Shown here piece after piece: positions 49,775 through 63,010 of a stretch of DNA of 64,000 bases (position 1 is the first letter of the stretch; each line of letters begins with the position of its first letter). The stretch comes from Talpa occidentalis. Its lineage: Eukaryota > Chordata > Mammalia > Eulipotyphla > Talpidae. Under the pieces are notes generated by a model. It saw nothing but the letters and a program-made list of their open reading frames with translations, searched no databases and had not been told where the DNA came from. Position numbers and translations under genes: made by a program. The stretch spans positions 151,532,149-151,596,148 of the forward strand of contig NW_023603184.1 in the NCBI RefSeq assembly GCF_014898055.3. The letters are read 5' to 3'.

Positions 49775-52700
49775 TTATCGTTTGGGGCCCCAGGGGAGGG
49801 TCTTGGGGGCCACCTGCGCCCCAAAGCTGGGAAACTCCTCAGAGCTGCTCATGTCAGGGGCCTGCAGAGGAGAAGCAGGGCCTCAGCGGGGGTGGGGGGT
49901 GGGGGGTGGGGGGGTGGTGTTGGCTGCTGCCACCCGTGCCCCCCGCCCCGTTGCCCTTGGCCCCACCTTGTCACTGCCGTGGGCCGTCCAAGGTGCGTCC
50001 CGCACCACGAAGCCCCGGGAGGGCGCCTTGGACTCCTCGTGGGCAGGCGGCTTCATGTACACCTGCAGCGCCTCGCTGTCCACCACGTCGGCCAGCTGTG
50101 GGGGGGCAGCAGTCAGGAGGAATGCAGGCCCCGCCCCCACCCTGGAGGCCCCGCCCTGGGGGCCCCACCCCGCCCGCTCACATATTCCTCCTCCAGGTTG
50201 AGGATGTGGTCGATGGCCTCCTCCACGTTCCCCGGGAGCCCCGTCACCGTGACGCAGTTGGGGTCTGGGGCCCCGCTCTGGGGGAAGCGGATGTCCACCT
50301 GCGGGAGAACGTGGCTGAGCGCCGGCCCCAGGCCCCGCCTGGCCCTCCCTGCTGATAGGCCGTGGCCAGAGCCCCAGGAGTCCCTTGGGGGGCCAACCCC
50401 CCCCAACACTCCAACCCCCACCTTGAACTCATCCATGATCTTGCGGATGGCTTTGCCTCGGGCACCGATAATGCGGGCGTGGACACGGTGGTCCAGCGGG
50501 ACGTCCTCCGAGACCATCTGCTCGAGTTCGCCCACGATCCTCAGGATGGCGTCCCGGGCGGCCTCCGTGTTCTTCTCGTAGCCGGTGATGGTGATCTGGT
50601 CCTGGGGCTGAGAGGGAGCCTGAGGGGCCGCCCGGTCCTGCCCATGGTCCCGCAGGGGGCTCGGGCAGGCAACCAGGGCCGTGTGGGTGGGGAGGGCCCC
50701 GGCCCCGCCTCTGACCAGATGGCAGAGGCCAGCACACTCCGTGGGGTGGGCACGCGCGAACAGCCCCCACGCTGCGGCCGGGAGGTCAGAGGCGGGAGAA
50801 GCAGGGCCAGGGCAGGACGGGCCACAGGGAGGTGAAGGCAAAGAAATGCAGACACCCCAGGACAAGGACGCTTGGGGCGGGGGCCGGGCCTTGCCCGCGG
50901 GCCGCTCTACCTGGGTGGCGTCGTCCTTGTCGGGAAACTGGATGCTGACATCATGCTCCAGGCGGATCTGGGTGATCACGGCCCCTTCCTCCCGATGATC
51001 TTGGGGTGGTACTTGGGGTCGACGGTGACGCTCAGCTTGAAGCTCCTCAGAGCCTGCAGGCAGCAGTGGGAGGGCGGGTCAGCTGCGCCCGCTCTCCAGG
51101 GAGACGCCCCCCACCCCCCGGTGCGGCCGCCGGCCCACCCGGTCCTCCTGCTCAGCCTGCAGCTCCTTCACCCGCTCCAGGAGGCCGGCCTTGGCCCGGT
51201 CCAGGTGCGCGGCCAGGCCGGTGACGGCGATGACGTCGGACTGCAGCTCGGGCGCCGGCACGTGGATGCTGACCTGCGGGGGTGGGGGTGGGGGTGGGGA
51301 CGGGCTCATGTGGGCGCCGGGGTGGGGGCCCCCACCATCTCGCTGACCCGCCAGCCCGCACTACCTCGAACTCGTCCATCATCTTGCGGATGCCGCTCCC
51401 CTTCTGCCCGATGACGTACCGGTGGAGGTCAAAGGGTACCTCCACCTCGATGGTGACGGGGACCAGCGCCTGGGGGAGGCCATGGGCTCACTCTTGGCCT
51501 GGGGCGGCCGCCGAGCCCTGCTCCAGTCACCACAGCCGAGCGCCCGTCCTGTCCCCGCTCTGGGCCCCTCGCGAAGCTCAGGACCACGGGGCGACTCCGG
51601 GCAGAGGAGGACGGCCTGCCCCTAGCACCCTCCGGGGCGCCCATCTCTCCTCTCCCTGCAGGTGTCCCCAGGCCTGGCCACCCCCCCAGAAAGCGCCGTG
51701 CGCCCCGAGCAGCCCAGGCGGGGGCTGCGGGGCCGAGGGGGATGGGTACCTCGAGGGCCTCCTTGGCGGCCTCACACTTCTCCCTGCGGCCGGAGATGGT
51801 GACGATGTCGCGCCTCCGCGGGGAGCCGGGCTCTGCCTCCCTGGCCTCCCTGCCCTCCCCGGCGTCGTCCCCGTTCTCCTGCACGGCCGGCTCTGCGCTG
51901 GGCGCTGCACCAGAGGGAGGGAGGGCCGCGCCCGCTGCTGAGCGGCCACCCGCCCCGCCCCGGCCCTCCCTCCAGGGTCTGTCTGGCTCTTCTGGGCAGT
52001 GGGCCCCTGGGGGGCTGGAGAGGGGCCACAGGGTGTGGAAAGGGCCGCCCAGAGGTGTGTCCACTGGAAGGAAGTGCCCCCTGGCCCGCCAGCCCCCTGG
52101 GGACATCCATCAGCGCAGCCTCAGGCAGGCCCCGCAACAGGACATGGAGGACATGGGGCCACCCTGCAGCAGCCAAGCGCCCCCTCCCCCGCTCACGGCG
52201 GCCATCTCAGCCAGGCAGCTCCAGGGAGACTCGGGGGTGGGGTGAGGGGGGCCGGGCCTGACAGAGCACGGAGCTGGGGTCAGTAGCTGCGCCCCCGCAG
52301 CCCTCCCCAGGCGCAGCGTGCACCCACCTGGGTTCTCCTCCCTGTCTGGGAACTTGATCTGCACGTTGAAGTCGCGCGTTATCTGCTGGATCCGGGAGCC
52401 TTTAGGGCCCATGACCGAACGGTGGAACTTCTGCGGGATGGCGCACTCGATGGTCACCTGGGCTTCCTGGGGCGGAGCAAAGGGGACGTCGAGGGCTGTG
52501 CACAGCGCACCCCACTCCTCCGCAGGCCGCCCTCTAGATCTGGCCCCACAGATGCAGGGGGGCTGCCCCGCAGTGAGCGGCCCGGACAGGGCGGCGCCAG
52601 GGCCCCGTGTCGGGAGGCGCAGGGGTGGAGGCACCCACCAGGTCCTCGATGATCTCCTGAATGCGCTTCTTGGCGGCCTCCACGCAGTCCTTGGCGCCCT

Positions 52701-55700
52701 TGAGGGTGACCTTGTCGCTCTGCGTGCCGGAGCGCGGGAAGCTCACCATCACGCCCCCATACTCGTCCGCGATCTCCCGCAGGACCTGGCCCCTCCGGAT
52801 GACGAAGTGGCGGTGGTGCTTGGGGTCCACGAGCATGCAGTCCTCGACCACGTTGTCCTGCGAGGATGGACGGTCACCCCTGGCCACCCCCGGCCGCCCC
52901 CGCCCGCCCACCGCCTGCCCGCCACTGCCGCTGCCCACCAGGCTCTGGATCAGGGCCTCCAGCTCCCGCTGGGCCTCACGCACGGCCTCCTCTTTCCCCA
53001 CGACAGTGATCAGGTCCTGCTCCTTGTCCTCGGCGCTTGGGAAGATGACACGGGCCCCGGTGCTGTCCCGCACCTTGCGGATCGTGCCGCCCCCCTTGCC
53101 GATGAGGAACTTGTGGTACTCGGGCTTGGCTCGGATGTCGACGGTGAAACTCTTGGTTTGCTGTAGAAACCGACCCAGGCCCATCGGCTGCTGCCACCTG
53201 CATCCCGACCTGGACGGGGCAGTGCAGCTGGGGCGCCTCCCCATGCGCAGCCCCTGCATGTGTCTCCAGGCCCGCCTGGCCCAGGGCCCTGGCATGCGCC
53301 TTCGCCCCGGCCACCACCTGCAGGGAGCACAGCCCCTCCCTCTGCTCCTGCAACCCGGCTAACGGTGAGAGGCAGAGCAGTCGTCCCCACGGGTGCGCTG
53401 ACCCCACTGCCGCGCCCCCGCCAGTCTGGGCCCTGCGGGCACGCCCAGGGGCAGGCGGGCACGGTGCTGGCAGTGCGGAGAGTGACACAGGCAGCTGCAG
53501 TGGAGCCCAGAAGCCTGAGACCCCCCATTCATTTACAGCAGAACCCCCGCTCATGTCAACACAAACAGCAGCCTCTGCCGACGTGGTCAGGCGCCTGGAA
53601 CCCAGCCCCATGGGCGCCACCACCCCCGGCTGGAAGCACGGCGCTGCGGGAGACCAGACGCTGTCCTGGGGGGCACCGTGCGCCCAGCAAACTCACGCGG
53701 CTCCAGAGAAAAGCTAGCTACCGGGAGCCGGGAGTGAGCGTCGGCCGGAGGCAGGAAGTCACGGCAGACCCGCTCGACGCCCACCGGCCACCCCGAGGGC
53801 TTGGGACCAACCAGCACCAGCCCAGCCACTCCCCAGAGTCCAGACCAGACAGGATCTGAGAGAGTGAGCACGCCCCCACCCCAGGGCGCAGGAAAACCTA
53901 AGACTTAGAGATACAGCCCCAAGAGCCCAAGGTGACCCCAACTGGGCTTCAGTGGAACCCCAATCAGAAACTGAGAAGAGCGTCTCCCAAAAAGCAGAGG
54001 AGCCCCGGCCAGCGGCGGCGCCTCCAGCACGAGCCGACCCACAGCCGCAGGGCCTAGGACATCGGGAGCGACCCCGCGTAGGACCCTGGGGGGGGCAGCG
54101 TCCCCAGCAGAGGCGCCACGATGGCCCCCAGAGCCAGGGGCCCCAGGAGGGGGCCAGACAGACCCGCGCTCACCTTCTCCTCCGCCAGGTGCAGCAGCTG
54201 CTTCCGGGCCTTCTCCACGTCCGCGGACGGGCCCCTGATGACCACAGCGTCGCTGCCGGAGCCCTCCACGGGGAAGTGGATGTGGACGCCGCCGCACTCC
54301 TCCATGATGGCGCGGACCAGGCGGCCCTTGGTGCCGATGAGCGAGTTGTGCAGCCGCGCAGGGATGGACACCTCCACCTCGGCGATGTTGGCCTGCAGCA
54401 GGGCACGGCTCAGGGGGCGTGGCCGCGGCACCCGAGGGGTCTCGGCAGCACGGGTGACGCCACGCCAGGCCGCGGTGGGGGGCCCGCCGCCTACCAGGTC
54501 TTTCTGGATGGACAGGATGCGGCTGCGGGCGGCCTCGCAGTTGGCGCGCTTGCCCGTGATGACGATGGTCTCGGAGTTGCTGTTCTCCGCCGGCAGGTCG
54601 ATCTTGGTGTTGCTTTCTTCCCGGATCTAGGGGAGAGGGCCGTGGGCAGCAGGCCAGGCAGCTGGGCAGGGGCTCCCTGTGCCTGGAGCCGGTGGGCGCT
54701 ACCTTTTTGATGTTTGCGCCCCCCTTCCCAATGATGTTCTTGTGAAACTGCTTGAAGATCGGGACGGAAATGGAGTAGCTGTTCTCCACCTAGGCCAAGA
54801 GGGAGAAAGTGCCCTCAGCCCCATGGACGCCAGGAGCAGGCCGCCCACTGCCCTGGGGCCCCGCCACACCCTGGGTGAGGGCATCCCAGCCGCGTCCAGC
54901 GCAGAGCGGCCGAGGACCGGGCCCGGCACGAGAAAGACACTGGCCAGGGCTGCACCCAGCTCCCCTCCCCATGTTCCAGGGTGGGGGGGCGTCTGGCCCA
55001 TTGGGGCCCCTCCATCACCCACCCCCCACCTCCCCAGCCACCTCTGCCTGCTCTGCCATAGGAGAGAAGAAATAAGAATGGCCCAATCTTCTCTAAAAAA
55101 GGTGACCCAACACAGGAAGAGGGGACCCCTCCACCCTGCAGGCCCTACCAAGTCGGCCACCATCTTGTGCATGTACTTCGTGCACTTCTCCACCTCGTTC
55201 TTGGGCCCCCTGAGCTGCACGATGTCACTCTTCTGCGCCGGGTCTGGGAAGTTGATGATGACCTGGGGCCAAGCACCAGCAGCCACTCAGGACCGGCCAG
55301 CCCCAGCCCCAATCCCAGATCCAGGCCCCAGGACCCCAGCCCGACAACCCCAGCCCCAGGACCTCAGGACCCCAGCCTCAGATCCAGCCCCAGACCTCAG
55401 GACCTCAGCCCCACAACCCTAGCCCCAGCTCCAGGCCCACCTCTGGGAACTTGTCCCGGATCTCGCGGATCCGCTCGCCCTTCTGCCCGATGATAGTGCG
55501 GTGGAAGCGCTGCTCGATGACCAAGTCTTTGGTGCGCTCGTTCTCCTGGGCACACGACACACGACAGTGGGTTCACCCGGCCGCCCGCCGTCCACCGCGC
55601 CTGACGGCCCCTGCAGCACTGCCCAGAGAGAGGCGCCTGAGCCGGGGCTGCTCCTGACCCGTGGGCCGGCGCTCACCATGCGGGAGGCAAGCTCCAGCAG

Positions 55701-58700
55701 CTCTTGCTTGGCTTGCTGCACACCCTGCGGGTCGCCCTCGATGCGCACCAGGCTGCTCTTCTCGCTGTCGGGCGGGATGCGCACGGACACCTTGTACTGG
55801 TCCTTGATCCTGTTGACTGGGGGCATGGACGGGCGGGGTTGGAAGTCGCCACCCGCCAGGACCAAGCCCCTGGGCAGACACCCCGACCTGGAGGCGTCTG
55901 GGCCTCCTGATAGGCTTCCACTCAGGAATGTGCGTGGGGGTGGGGCGGGGGCCCCTGCAGAGACGGGTCTCACGTCACTTTCCCAGGGAAGGACCACCCG
56001 AGCTGGGAAGCTACCAGGGGGGCCGCCACGCCCACGAGCCCACCACGCGGGCCCCAGCGAGCCAAGGGTCCGCAACCCGTAAGGGAGCCCAGGGGCCACG
56101 CCCAGCACCAAACCCGGCCGGTCGCCCTTGACAGAACATGGGTCCGACAGACAAGACCCCTCAAGGGTCATGGGCAGGTGGGTGCGGCTGAGACCCCAGC
56201 GGGACTGAGCCCGCACAGTGACCACCACAGAGGGTGCGGCAGGCCAGTGGCTGTGGCCATGGCTCTGGGAGCGGCTCGGAGGCAGGAGCGAACCTCCCAC
56301 TTCCAGGGCCAGCACCCCCCACCCCCTGCCCTGGGAGTGGCCCGTGAACGCGGAGGAGCCCGCCACTCACTGTTGGCGCCGCTCTTCCCAATGAGGTGCC
56401 GGTGGAACTTGTGGTCGATGTTGATCTCCACGTAGTCCATGCGGCTGACCTGCGGGTGGCCGGCAGGCGGCTCAGGGCTGGGCTCCGCAGCCCCCACCCT
56501 ATCCAGGAGCCGCCCTGCCGGCCCTTCTGCTCTGCCTGGAGCCCTGGCCGCTGGCCTTGCTCACCAGATCTCTGACCATGGCCTCGATCTGCTCCTGGGC
56601 CACACCGACATCCTCCGTGGGGCCCTCCAGAGTGATCCGGTCCTCGCCCTCTGTGAATTCGACGTGTACCTGCACAGCCGACGGGGCGGTCAGAGAGGGG
56701 ACACAGTGACCGCAGCCTTGAGCAGAGGGGGGTGACCTCCGGAGGTGGCAGCCCACCCATGGGGGTGGGGCGCGAGGCCGGCCAGGCCTTCCCTGGCCGA
56801 TGGTATGCCCTGCCCACCACCAGGCTCGTTGGGGCCTGCCGAGCGCCTCTGACGTGTGAGCCGCGTCAGCGCTGCAGAGACGCTGGCCAGCCCTGGGGCG
56901 GGGGGCAAGCAGGGCAGCAGTAAGAGCGACCCGTTTGGTCTGTCGGCGACAGAGCAGGAGGCGGGAGACACGCCCCGAGCGAGCGGAGCCTGCGGGAGGG
57001 GTGTGGTCACGGGCACGTCCAACCCAGTCAGGTCTGCCGGCCGCGAGCCCGTCCTTGGGAAATGGGGAGATCCCGGGACAGAGACAGAGACCAGGAGGCC
57101 CCCCATCCGCGTGTGCTGCCTGCAGGCCAGCCCTTGAGGGGGTCACAGGTGCCTGCAGATCCGCACATGCAGTAGCCGCGCACTCGGGAAGACCCGAGGA
57201 CGGCGGGTCCTGTGAGACGCGTGCTGCCCCCTGGAGGCCAGGACCTGTGCCCAGGACTGCCGGTGGCCACCCACCTTTGGCATCTGCTGAGTGATCTTGG
57301 CCAGGTTCTGCCCTTTCTTGCCAATGATGAAGCGGTGCAGCCAGGAAGGGGCCGAGACGGAGGACACCGTGAAGCTGTTGGCCTAGGAGGGGAGGCAGAT
57401 GTGGCTGGGGTTCCGGCGCCGGGCGGTGCGGCCCCGGCAGGGAACCCAGAACCCTGGCGCCCACCTTGGCGTAGACCTCGGTCAGCGCCTGCCCCAGCTT
57501 CTCGGGTTCGCCCCGCAGGATCACAGTCTCGGAGGCGCTGTCTGAGGGCGGGATCTCCACGGAGACGCCCGTCCGCTCCAGGATCTCTTGCAGGGAGTTG
57601 CCCTTGGGCCCGATGACGTACTTGTGCTGGGACTTCTTCACCTCCACCGCAATGGTCGTGGTCTTCTTTTTCTAAGGGGACAGGAGACCAATGTGTGGGT
57701 GAAACATGGCCGAGGGCGGCAGCGTACACCGGGCGCTTGACAGCATTGCTGCTCCGCATCAGAGGTGGTCCTGGGGGGCTCTAGCCACCCGGGGTGGCCA
57801 AGTGGGCGACGGGTGTCTGGTCTTAGGCACCAGCTCACGTACGGCAGCACAAGCCCCACGGTCCAGTCAAGCCCCGAGGACCCCTCGCCCAGGCCCGCCC
57901 AGGGGCTCTCAACCCCGCCACTACCTTCTCCTCGTAAATCTTCTTGATGCGCGCCACGGCCTGGGCCAGCTGCTCCTTCTCCCCAGTGAAGACGATCTCG
58001 GAGCGGCTGACACTGGGCGGGGGGATGTTGATGCGCGTGCCGGTCTCCTGCATGATCTCGCCCACCAGCCGGTTGTACGGGCCGGCAATGAAGGGGTGGA
58101 AGGCCTTCTCCACCTCCAGCCGCTCCACTGCGCGCTTGTCCTGGGAGAGCCGCCTCTAAGCTGGTGCGCCTGGGCCAGGGAAGCCCCCGCCCCACCGCAT
58201 CCTCCCCCGCGGGCCCACCTGCTCAGCGGAGATGAGCAGGACCTCGTGGCGCGCCTTCTCGATGCCTTCCTTGGTGCCGGTGATTCTGATCTGGTTGCTG
58301 GCGTCGTCCGGGCGCGGGATCTGGATCTTGGTGGCAGTTTTCAGTTCCAGGTCCTGCAGCTTCTCCCCATTCTTGCCGATGACGAAGCGGTGGTGCTCCT
58401 TGGGGATGGCCACCGTGGCGGAGGCCTGTGGCCGGGAGCAAGCAGGGCCGGCTCCAGAGGGCCACTCCCTAGGGAGCCCCGCCTCACGTGCCCTCCCTGC
58501 CTCAGAGCCAGGAAAGCCCAGCCTGCCGCGCCACAGTCACTTGGGGTAACTGGCTGAGAACCCCAGCCCAGGCTGCCGGGGCCTGCGGGGGGAGGGTGGG
58601 GTGGGTGGCAGACAACTGGGCTCCTCGCTGCTTCCAGAGCACCAGGCTGGTCTTCTCAGGAGCGGCCCTGCCGCACACGAGCCCAACCGGCCTCTTTCAC

Positions 58701-61700
58701 AGCCCATTAGATTCACAAGTCACCCGAGGACAGAAAACCGAGTCCATCCAGACTCCCTACCCCAAGAACCCGAATGCGGGAGGCAGCGCCCCAAGGGGCC
58801 AGCAGGGGCTGGCGGCGCTGTGACGGGGCATGCTCTGGTCCAGCCCCCACACGACGGGCTCCCAGCCACTGGGCACTGTCCCGCCACACTGAAGGGGACT
58901 CAACGAGCCCCTCAGGCCCTCAGTGAGAAGAGCCCACGGGAGGACAGGAGGCCGCGGCCTCAGTGGGCACAGCCAGTATGCGTGAGGGCTCCGCTGGCCA
59001 GGGGGGCCACGTGCCTCCCCCCGGGGCTCCTGGGAGGCTCTGTCTTATCAAGTCCTCCTGCCACAATGGAGGAAATCTGAGCCAGAAGTAGCAGCTCCGG
59101 CCTGCGCTCCACCACGCGAGGGCACCAGCGGGCAGAAGACAGGTTCAGAGCGGCCACCCCGCCCGCCAGAGGCGGGCTCTGGCTTAGCGGTCAAGAGACA
59201 TCCCCAGAGGCTCGTGCAACTCGACAGAACAGAACAGGGAAGACGGACAGGAGCACCATGAGCAGTGACAGCCCAGAGTGGACCAGACCTGGGGGCCCTG
59301 ACCTGTAGCTGGACAAACAGCCCCAGCCAGTGGGACCTGTGGCCACACCGCCCCAGCCCAAGAGCTGCCGTCGGCCAGAAAGTGTTGGACGCATGGACGC
59401 CAGTGGGGACAGTGCTTCTCTCAGCCTAGGCGACGTCGTGCCCCTGCCAACCTCGCACGCCCAGCAGCGCTTGGGCCCAGGCGGGTCTCAAGACCCCAAG
59501 GCCCGGTGCAGGCGGCTGTCAGGGAGGGCTGGGCACCCAAGCAGGCCAGGAGGCCACACACCCCAGGACCCACCAGCTGGGCCTGGCCTGGTCATGGGGG
59601 ATCCCCTTCCATTCCAGCGCGGATGCAGCAGCAGACGCAGCTCGGCGAGGGAGACTGGCCCACCCAGACCTCGCCAGCTGCCCACAGCCTTGGGGCCCAG
59701 GGCCTGGCAGGGATGCAGCCTGATTTTCCTTGTTATCACACGCGCAGATCTGGCCTCCCTCAACAATCCTCGCGTGGAAAGCCTGAGTTCTCGACCAGCC
59801 CCAAGCTAGGCAGCGGGAGGCGCTGGCTGGCACAGCCCCTTGGAGCCAGGTCTGAGCCAGGAGTAGCCATGGTCACCGTGGTCCGGGGCTGGTGCAGCCT
59901 GAAGACCACGGGAGGGGCCAGGGCCCGCGTGGCCACGGCTGGGGGGGAGTCCCGGCAGGAGCAGCAGGCCTGCACATGCAGGCCCGGCACGGGACCAGCC
60001 CACAGCTCCCAGGGAGCAAGGACACAGGACACTGGCCGGCTGGACACCCCTGGCCCGGAGCCCAGGGGTGGAAGCAAGACTGTCAACGAGCACAGCAGGT
60101 GCACGCGAACGGGCCCGCGGCAAGCAATTCAGAGGCAAGCAACGTGTCTGGGACTTGCTTTAAGGGCAGCGGGGCAGTGGGGTGCCCGGGCAGTCCCCGA
60201 GCCGGCTTAGCCCGTCCAGGGCCGCTCCCACCACAGACGACACGCAGGCGGGACCCTCCCCTCCACCACGCTCCCCCGACGTACACCCGGGCTTCTGGGG
60301 AAAACAGCCCAACCCACCCCGAGCGCGGGGGCCAGGCGGTGAAGGCCAGGCCTGGCATAGCGGGACCTGGACTCAGACCTGCCCCGCCCAGGCCTGGAAT
60401 CGTGCGCTGGACGACGCGGCTGCCTGAAGCCCACCCGGCTCTGGCCCCAGCTGGCCTATCCACCCACCCACCACCCACCTGGGTCTGCAGCCGAGCCACG
60501 ATGTCCTTCCGGGCCTTCATGACAGCGTCCAGCTTCCCGGAGACCATGATGGACAGGCCCTGGTCCTTGGCGAGCGACAGCTCCAGGTGAGCGCCCGTGC
60601 GCTGCATGATCTCCAGGCAGATCTTTGCCTGCTCGCCCTCCCCGAACTGGTTCATGTCCTTGTACTTGCGCTCCTCCAGGGGCACGTGGAACACCTGCCA
60701 GAGGCTGCGTCAGGGGATGCTGGACACCAGGGGACGGGTCTGCCCCCAGCCCGCCCAGCTGGAGGGGGAGGCGGGAGGACGCACGACCGGGAGCCCCCGG
60801 GGAGACCAGGGGCGTGGGTCTGTCGGTGGCCTGAGGAAGGCGAGAGGCGGGGTGGGCTGGGGGAGAGGGCCCCGGGAGGCCAGGCGGAGTCCACAGCGTG
60901 AGGGGCCTCTGACCGCAGGGCCGGGCCAGCGGTGCTACTGGGGACGCTGGGGCAGGAGGGGCCAGTCCTCCAAAGGGCCGTGGAAGTCATTCAGGGCAGG
61001 ATTGGGGAGAACCAGACAACCTAACACCACAGGGATCCAGGAAGGCTCCCAAGGCTGGGGTCGGGCCGCCCTGGGCCCTCTGCGGGGCACCGTGGCAGAG
61101 CTGGAGGCCAGGGCAGCCGCGCCGGAGGGCTGAGCAACGGACCGTGCCTCCAGGTGGGGGCTGGTCAGACCATGAGGCCCCCTGCAGAGAGCCCCCTCAT
61201 TCCCTCCCCCGATGGGGTGGGGCCTGGCGCCACCTGAGTGATGACAGAGGCCTTGATGGGCCGGATCTTGTTGCCCCAGGCGCCAGCAGGCTCCTGGGCG
61301 CTCTCCAGGCAGGCCGCTTTCTCGGGGAGCGGGGGGAAGGCATCCTTGTAGGTCGGAGGGTCGCTCTCCTCTTCCGAGCTCAGAGTGGCAACTGGGCCGC
61401 ATGGAGAAGTGCAGACGGCGGTCAGCACAGGGAGACGCGCTCCAGGGCCCCCAGCCACAATGCCCCCACCCCTCTGCTCTGAGGCCAGCAGGCCCCTGGA
61501 CTTGGAGCCGGCGCCCCAACCTCATGCCTGAGTTGGGTAAAGCCAGCTCAGACCCGCACTCCAGCCCCTCGCGGCAGGGGCTCCCGGAGCACCCAGCCTC
61601 AGGGGTCTGAGAACAATCCACCTGCCACCTACGGCCACACCCGGCCGGAGCACACCCGCGTCTGTGGACACAAGGACACGGCCAGCGCTGGCCCCGAGCC

Positions 61701-63010
61701 CGCCTCCCGCCCCAGCCCGGTGGGGAGCAGGCGCCCCCTCCATGGCGCCCAGGGTGTTCACTGTCCGACCCGCCGCCCGCACCTCCCAGAAAGCAGGGGG
61801 CCCGCGGCCCGAAGCAGGAGGTGACTGCTGCCTTGGGAACCCGTCAACTCTGGGCCAGCGCCTGTGGCCGGGAGGCCCGTCAGCACCCAACTCCGCTGCG
61901 GGGAGAGAGGCGCAGGCCCAGGCAAGGTGAGGGCAGGGAGAGGCGGCGGCTGAGGGCTCAGGCTGAGCACTCAGCTAGTCAGGGCTACACTGGCCGGAGG
62001 CAGCCCCGGTACCCCAGCCGGGCCAGCCCAACTTTAACTTTTTTTTTCTCGAAGGACGTAGTTATCCGTGCTACAAGAACCGAGGAGCAGGCCGAGCGAC
62101 TCCTCAGAGACAGAGCGGAGAGCAGAACAGGAGGATCCACTGGAACCCAGCGCGGAGGGGAGCAGCGGGGGACAGGAGAGCGCTGCACCGCGCGGGCAGC
62201 TCCCTGGCCAGGGAAGGACTCAGGCCGCAGCGCCTGCCGACAGCGCGATGGTGCTGAGACTGACCCCTGCGCCCCGAGGGAGGCCCCCAACTTGAACTCA
62301 CTTAAACGCCAACTCCAATCTCCAGTTCCTACTGGACGCTTCCTCGCGTTCCTGGAACGACCGGCTTTCCTAACTTTAAGATCTTATGAAATTGAATCAC
62401 AATTCAAAGATTTCAGACAAAAATTCTCACTACTGAGGCCTAAGTCCTTCCCCGGCCGGGAGTGACCCACAGGGCACAGCGGCCCTCTCCTGTCTCCCGC
62501 TGCCCACTCAGCAGGGGATCTCAGTGGATCTGCTTGTTCTGCTCCCCACTTCTCTGGGGAGCCCTCTCACCGCTGCCTCTCTGGCCTGCACCCCAGTTCT
62601 TGTAGCATAAATAAACGAATCTTAAGCAGAAAAGGGAAACTGGCTTTCCCACCACGCTGCCTCACACGCGTCCAGGAGGGGCACAAAGCACCAGCCCTCG
62701 CTGCAGTGACGGGGACGCGACACGCAGATGCTACCTCCTGCTAGGCCTCTACCCCCCAGGGGGGCCCGTCCTCCCCTGTTGCCCGCGGAGCCGGAGACAG
62801 GGCCTGCCCGGCCGCCACCTTGCGGCTGGCCCTGAGCCGCGCTGGGCTTGAGGAAGGACCCCGTTACCGACAGGGGCCACCGGCCAGAGCCGAGCACACA
62901 GGGGCCGGGGCGGGCAGCGGAGGCACGCGGTCACCTTTGATCTGCTGTGGAACCAGCCCGCTCCGGTGCTCAGCGAAGCTCTCTTGGGTCAGCACCGCCA
63001 CGGAGCTCAT
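49775..63010 (-). CDS. HDLBP: vigilin, high density lipoprotein-binding protein (multi-KH RNA-binding protein)
   Basis: 26 coding exons: 63010-62935, 61391-61234, 60694-60479, 58425-58219, 58140-57925, 57671-57465, 57382-57275, 56669-56565, 56449-56371, 55816-55677, 55545-55441, 55262-55149, 54789-54703, 54626-54495, 54392-54174, 53160-52939, 52857-52639, 52466-52328, 51904-51750, 51469-51365, 51273-51139, 51053-50911, 50601-50422, 50298-50182, 50095-49967, 49861-49775. About 1266 aa (human 1268), from MSSVAVLTQESFAEHRSGL to LPWGPKR. Vigilin is cytoplasmic and ER-associated and binds CU-rich mRNA coding regions through tandem KH domains. GxxG loops are visible in order: GKNG, (degenerate GPYN), GPKG, GKKG, GKSG, GQKG, GKGG, GTKG, GKGG, (degenerate RRGQ), GPKG, GQKG, GRKG, GARG, plus a degenerate first module. 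The sequence is nearly identical to the recalled human protein. One base is missing in coding exon 22. The start is the ATG at 63010. Confidence 0.97.
50982..50985 (-). other. HDLBP: one-base deletion (frameshift) in HDLBP coding exon 22
   Basis: Exon 51053-50911 is 143 nt where its reading needs 144. After IIGRKG the minus strand reads GGGGCCGTGATC where GGGGGCCGTGATC is needed, so GRKG is followed by P and an in-frame TGA. The frame downstream (AVITQIRLEHDVSIQFPDKDD) and its splice sites are intact. The run is four Cs on the plus strand where five are expected. A homopolymer sequencing or assembly error is the likeliest cause; a real mutation would cut vigilin after about 1073 residues, losing the last KH module and part of the one before. 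Confidence 0.9.
55293..55437. repeat. imperfect CCCAG/ACCTCAG repeat in an HDLBP intron
   Basis: Degenerate tandem units containing CCCCAGCCC, GACCTCAGGACCCCAG and ACAACCC, filling most of the intron between coding exons 11 and 12. The transcribed strand is rich in CTGGGG and GGGCT. No function is apparent. Confidence 0.55.
62039..62292 (-). mobile_element. poly(A)-tailed interspersed repeat, copy 2
   Basis: Reverse-oriented copy of the element at 6622-6874. On the minus strand it reads from GGGCCTCCCTCGGGG through GCTGTCGGCAGGCGCTGCGG, CCCCCGCTGCTCC and CCTGTTCTGCTC to GTTCTTGTAGC and a tail of A. It lies in the HDLBP intron between coding exons 1 and 2, same sense as HDLBP, and forms an inverted pair with the copy at 62432. 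Confidence 0.6.
62432..62630 (+). mobile_element. poly(A)-tailed interspersed repeat, copy 3 (5'-truncated)
   Basis: Begins at ACTGAGGCCTAAGTCCTTCC and continues through CTCCCGCTGCCCACTCAGC, CTTGTTCTGCTCCCC and GTTCTTGTAGCATAAATAAA to CGAATCTTAAG. It lacks the first 60 or so bases of the other copies, as expected of a 5'-truncated retroposon. The AT-rich 140 bp between it and copy 2 (62293-62431) is of unknown origin. Confidence 0.6.
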
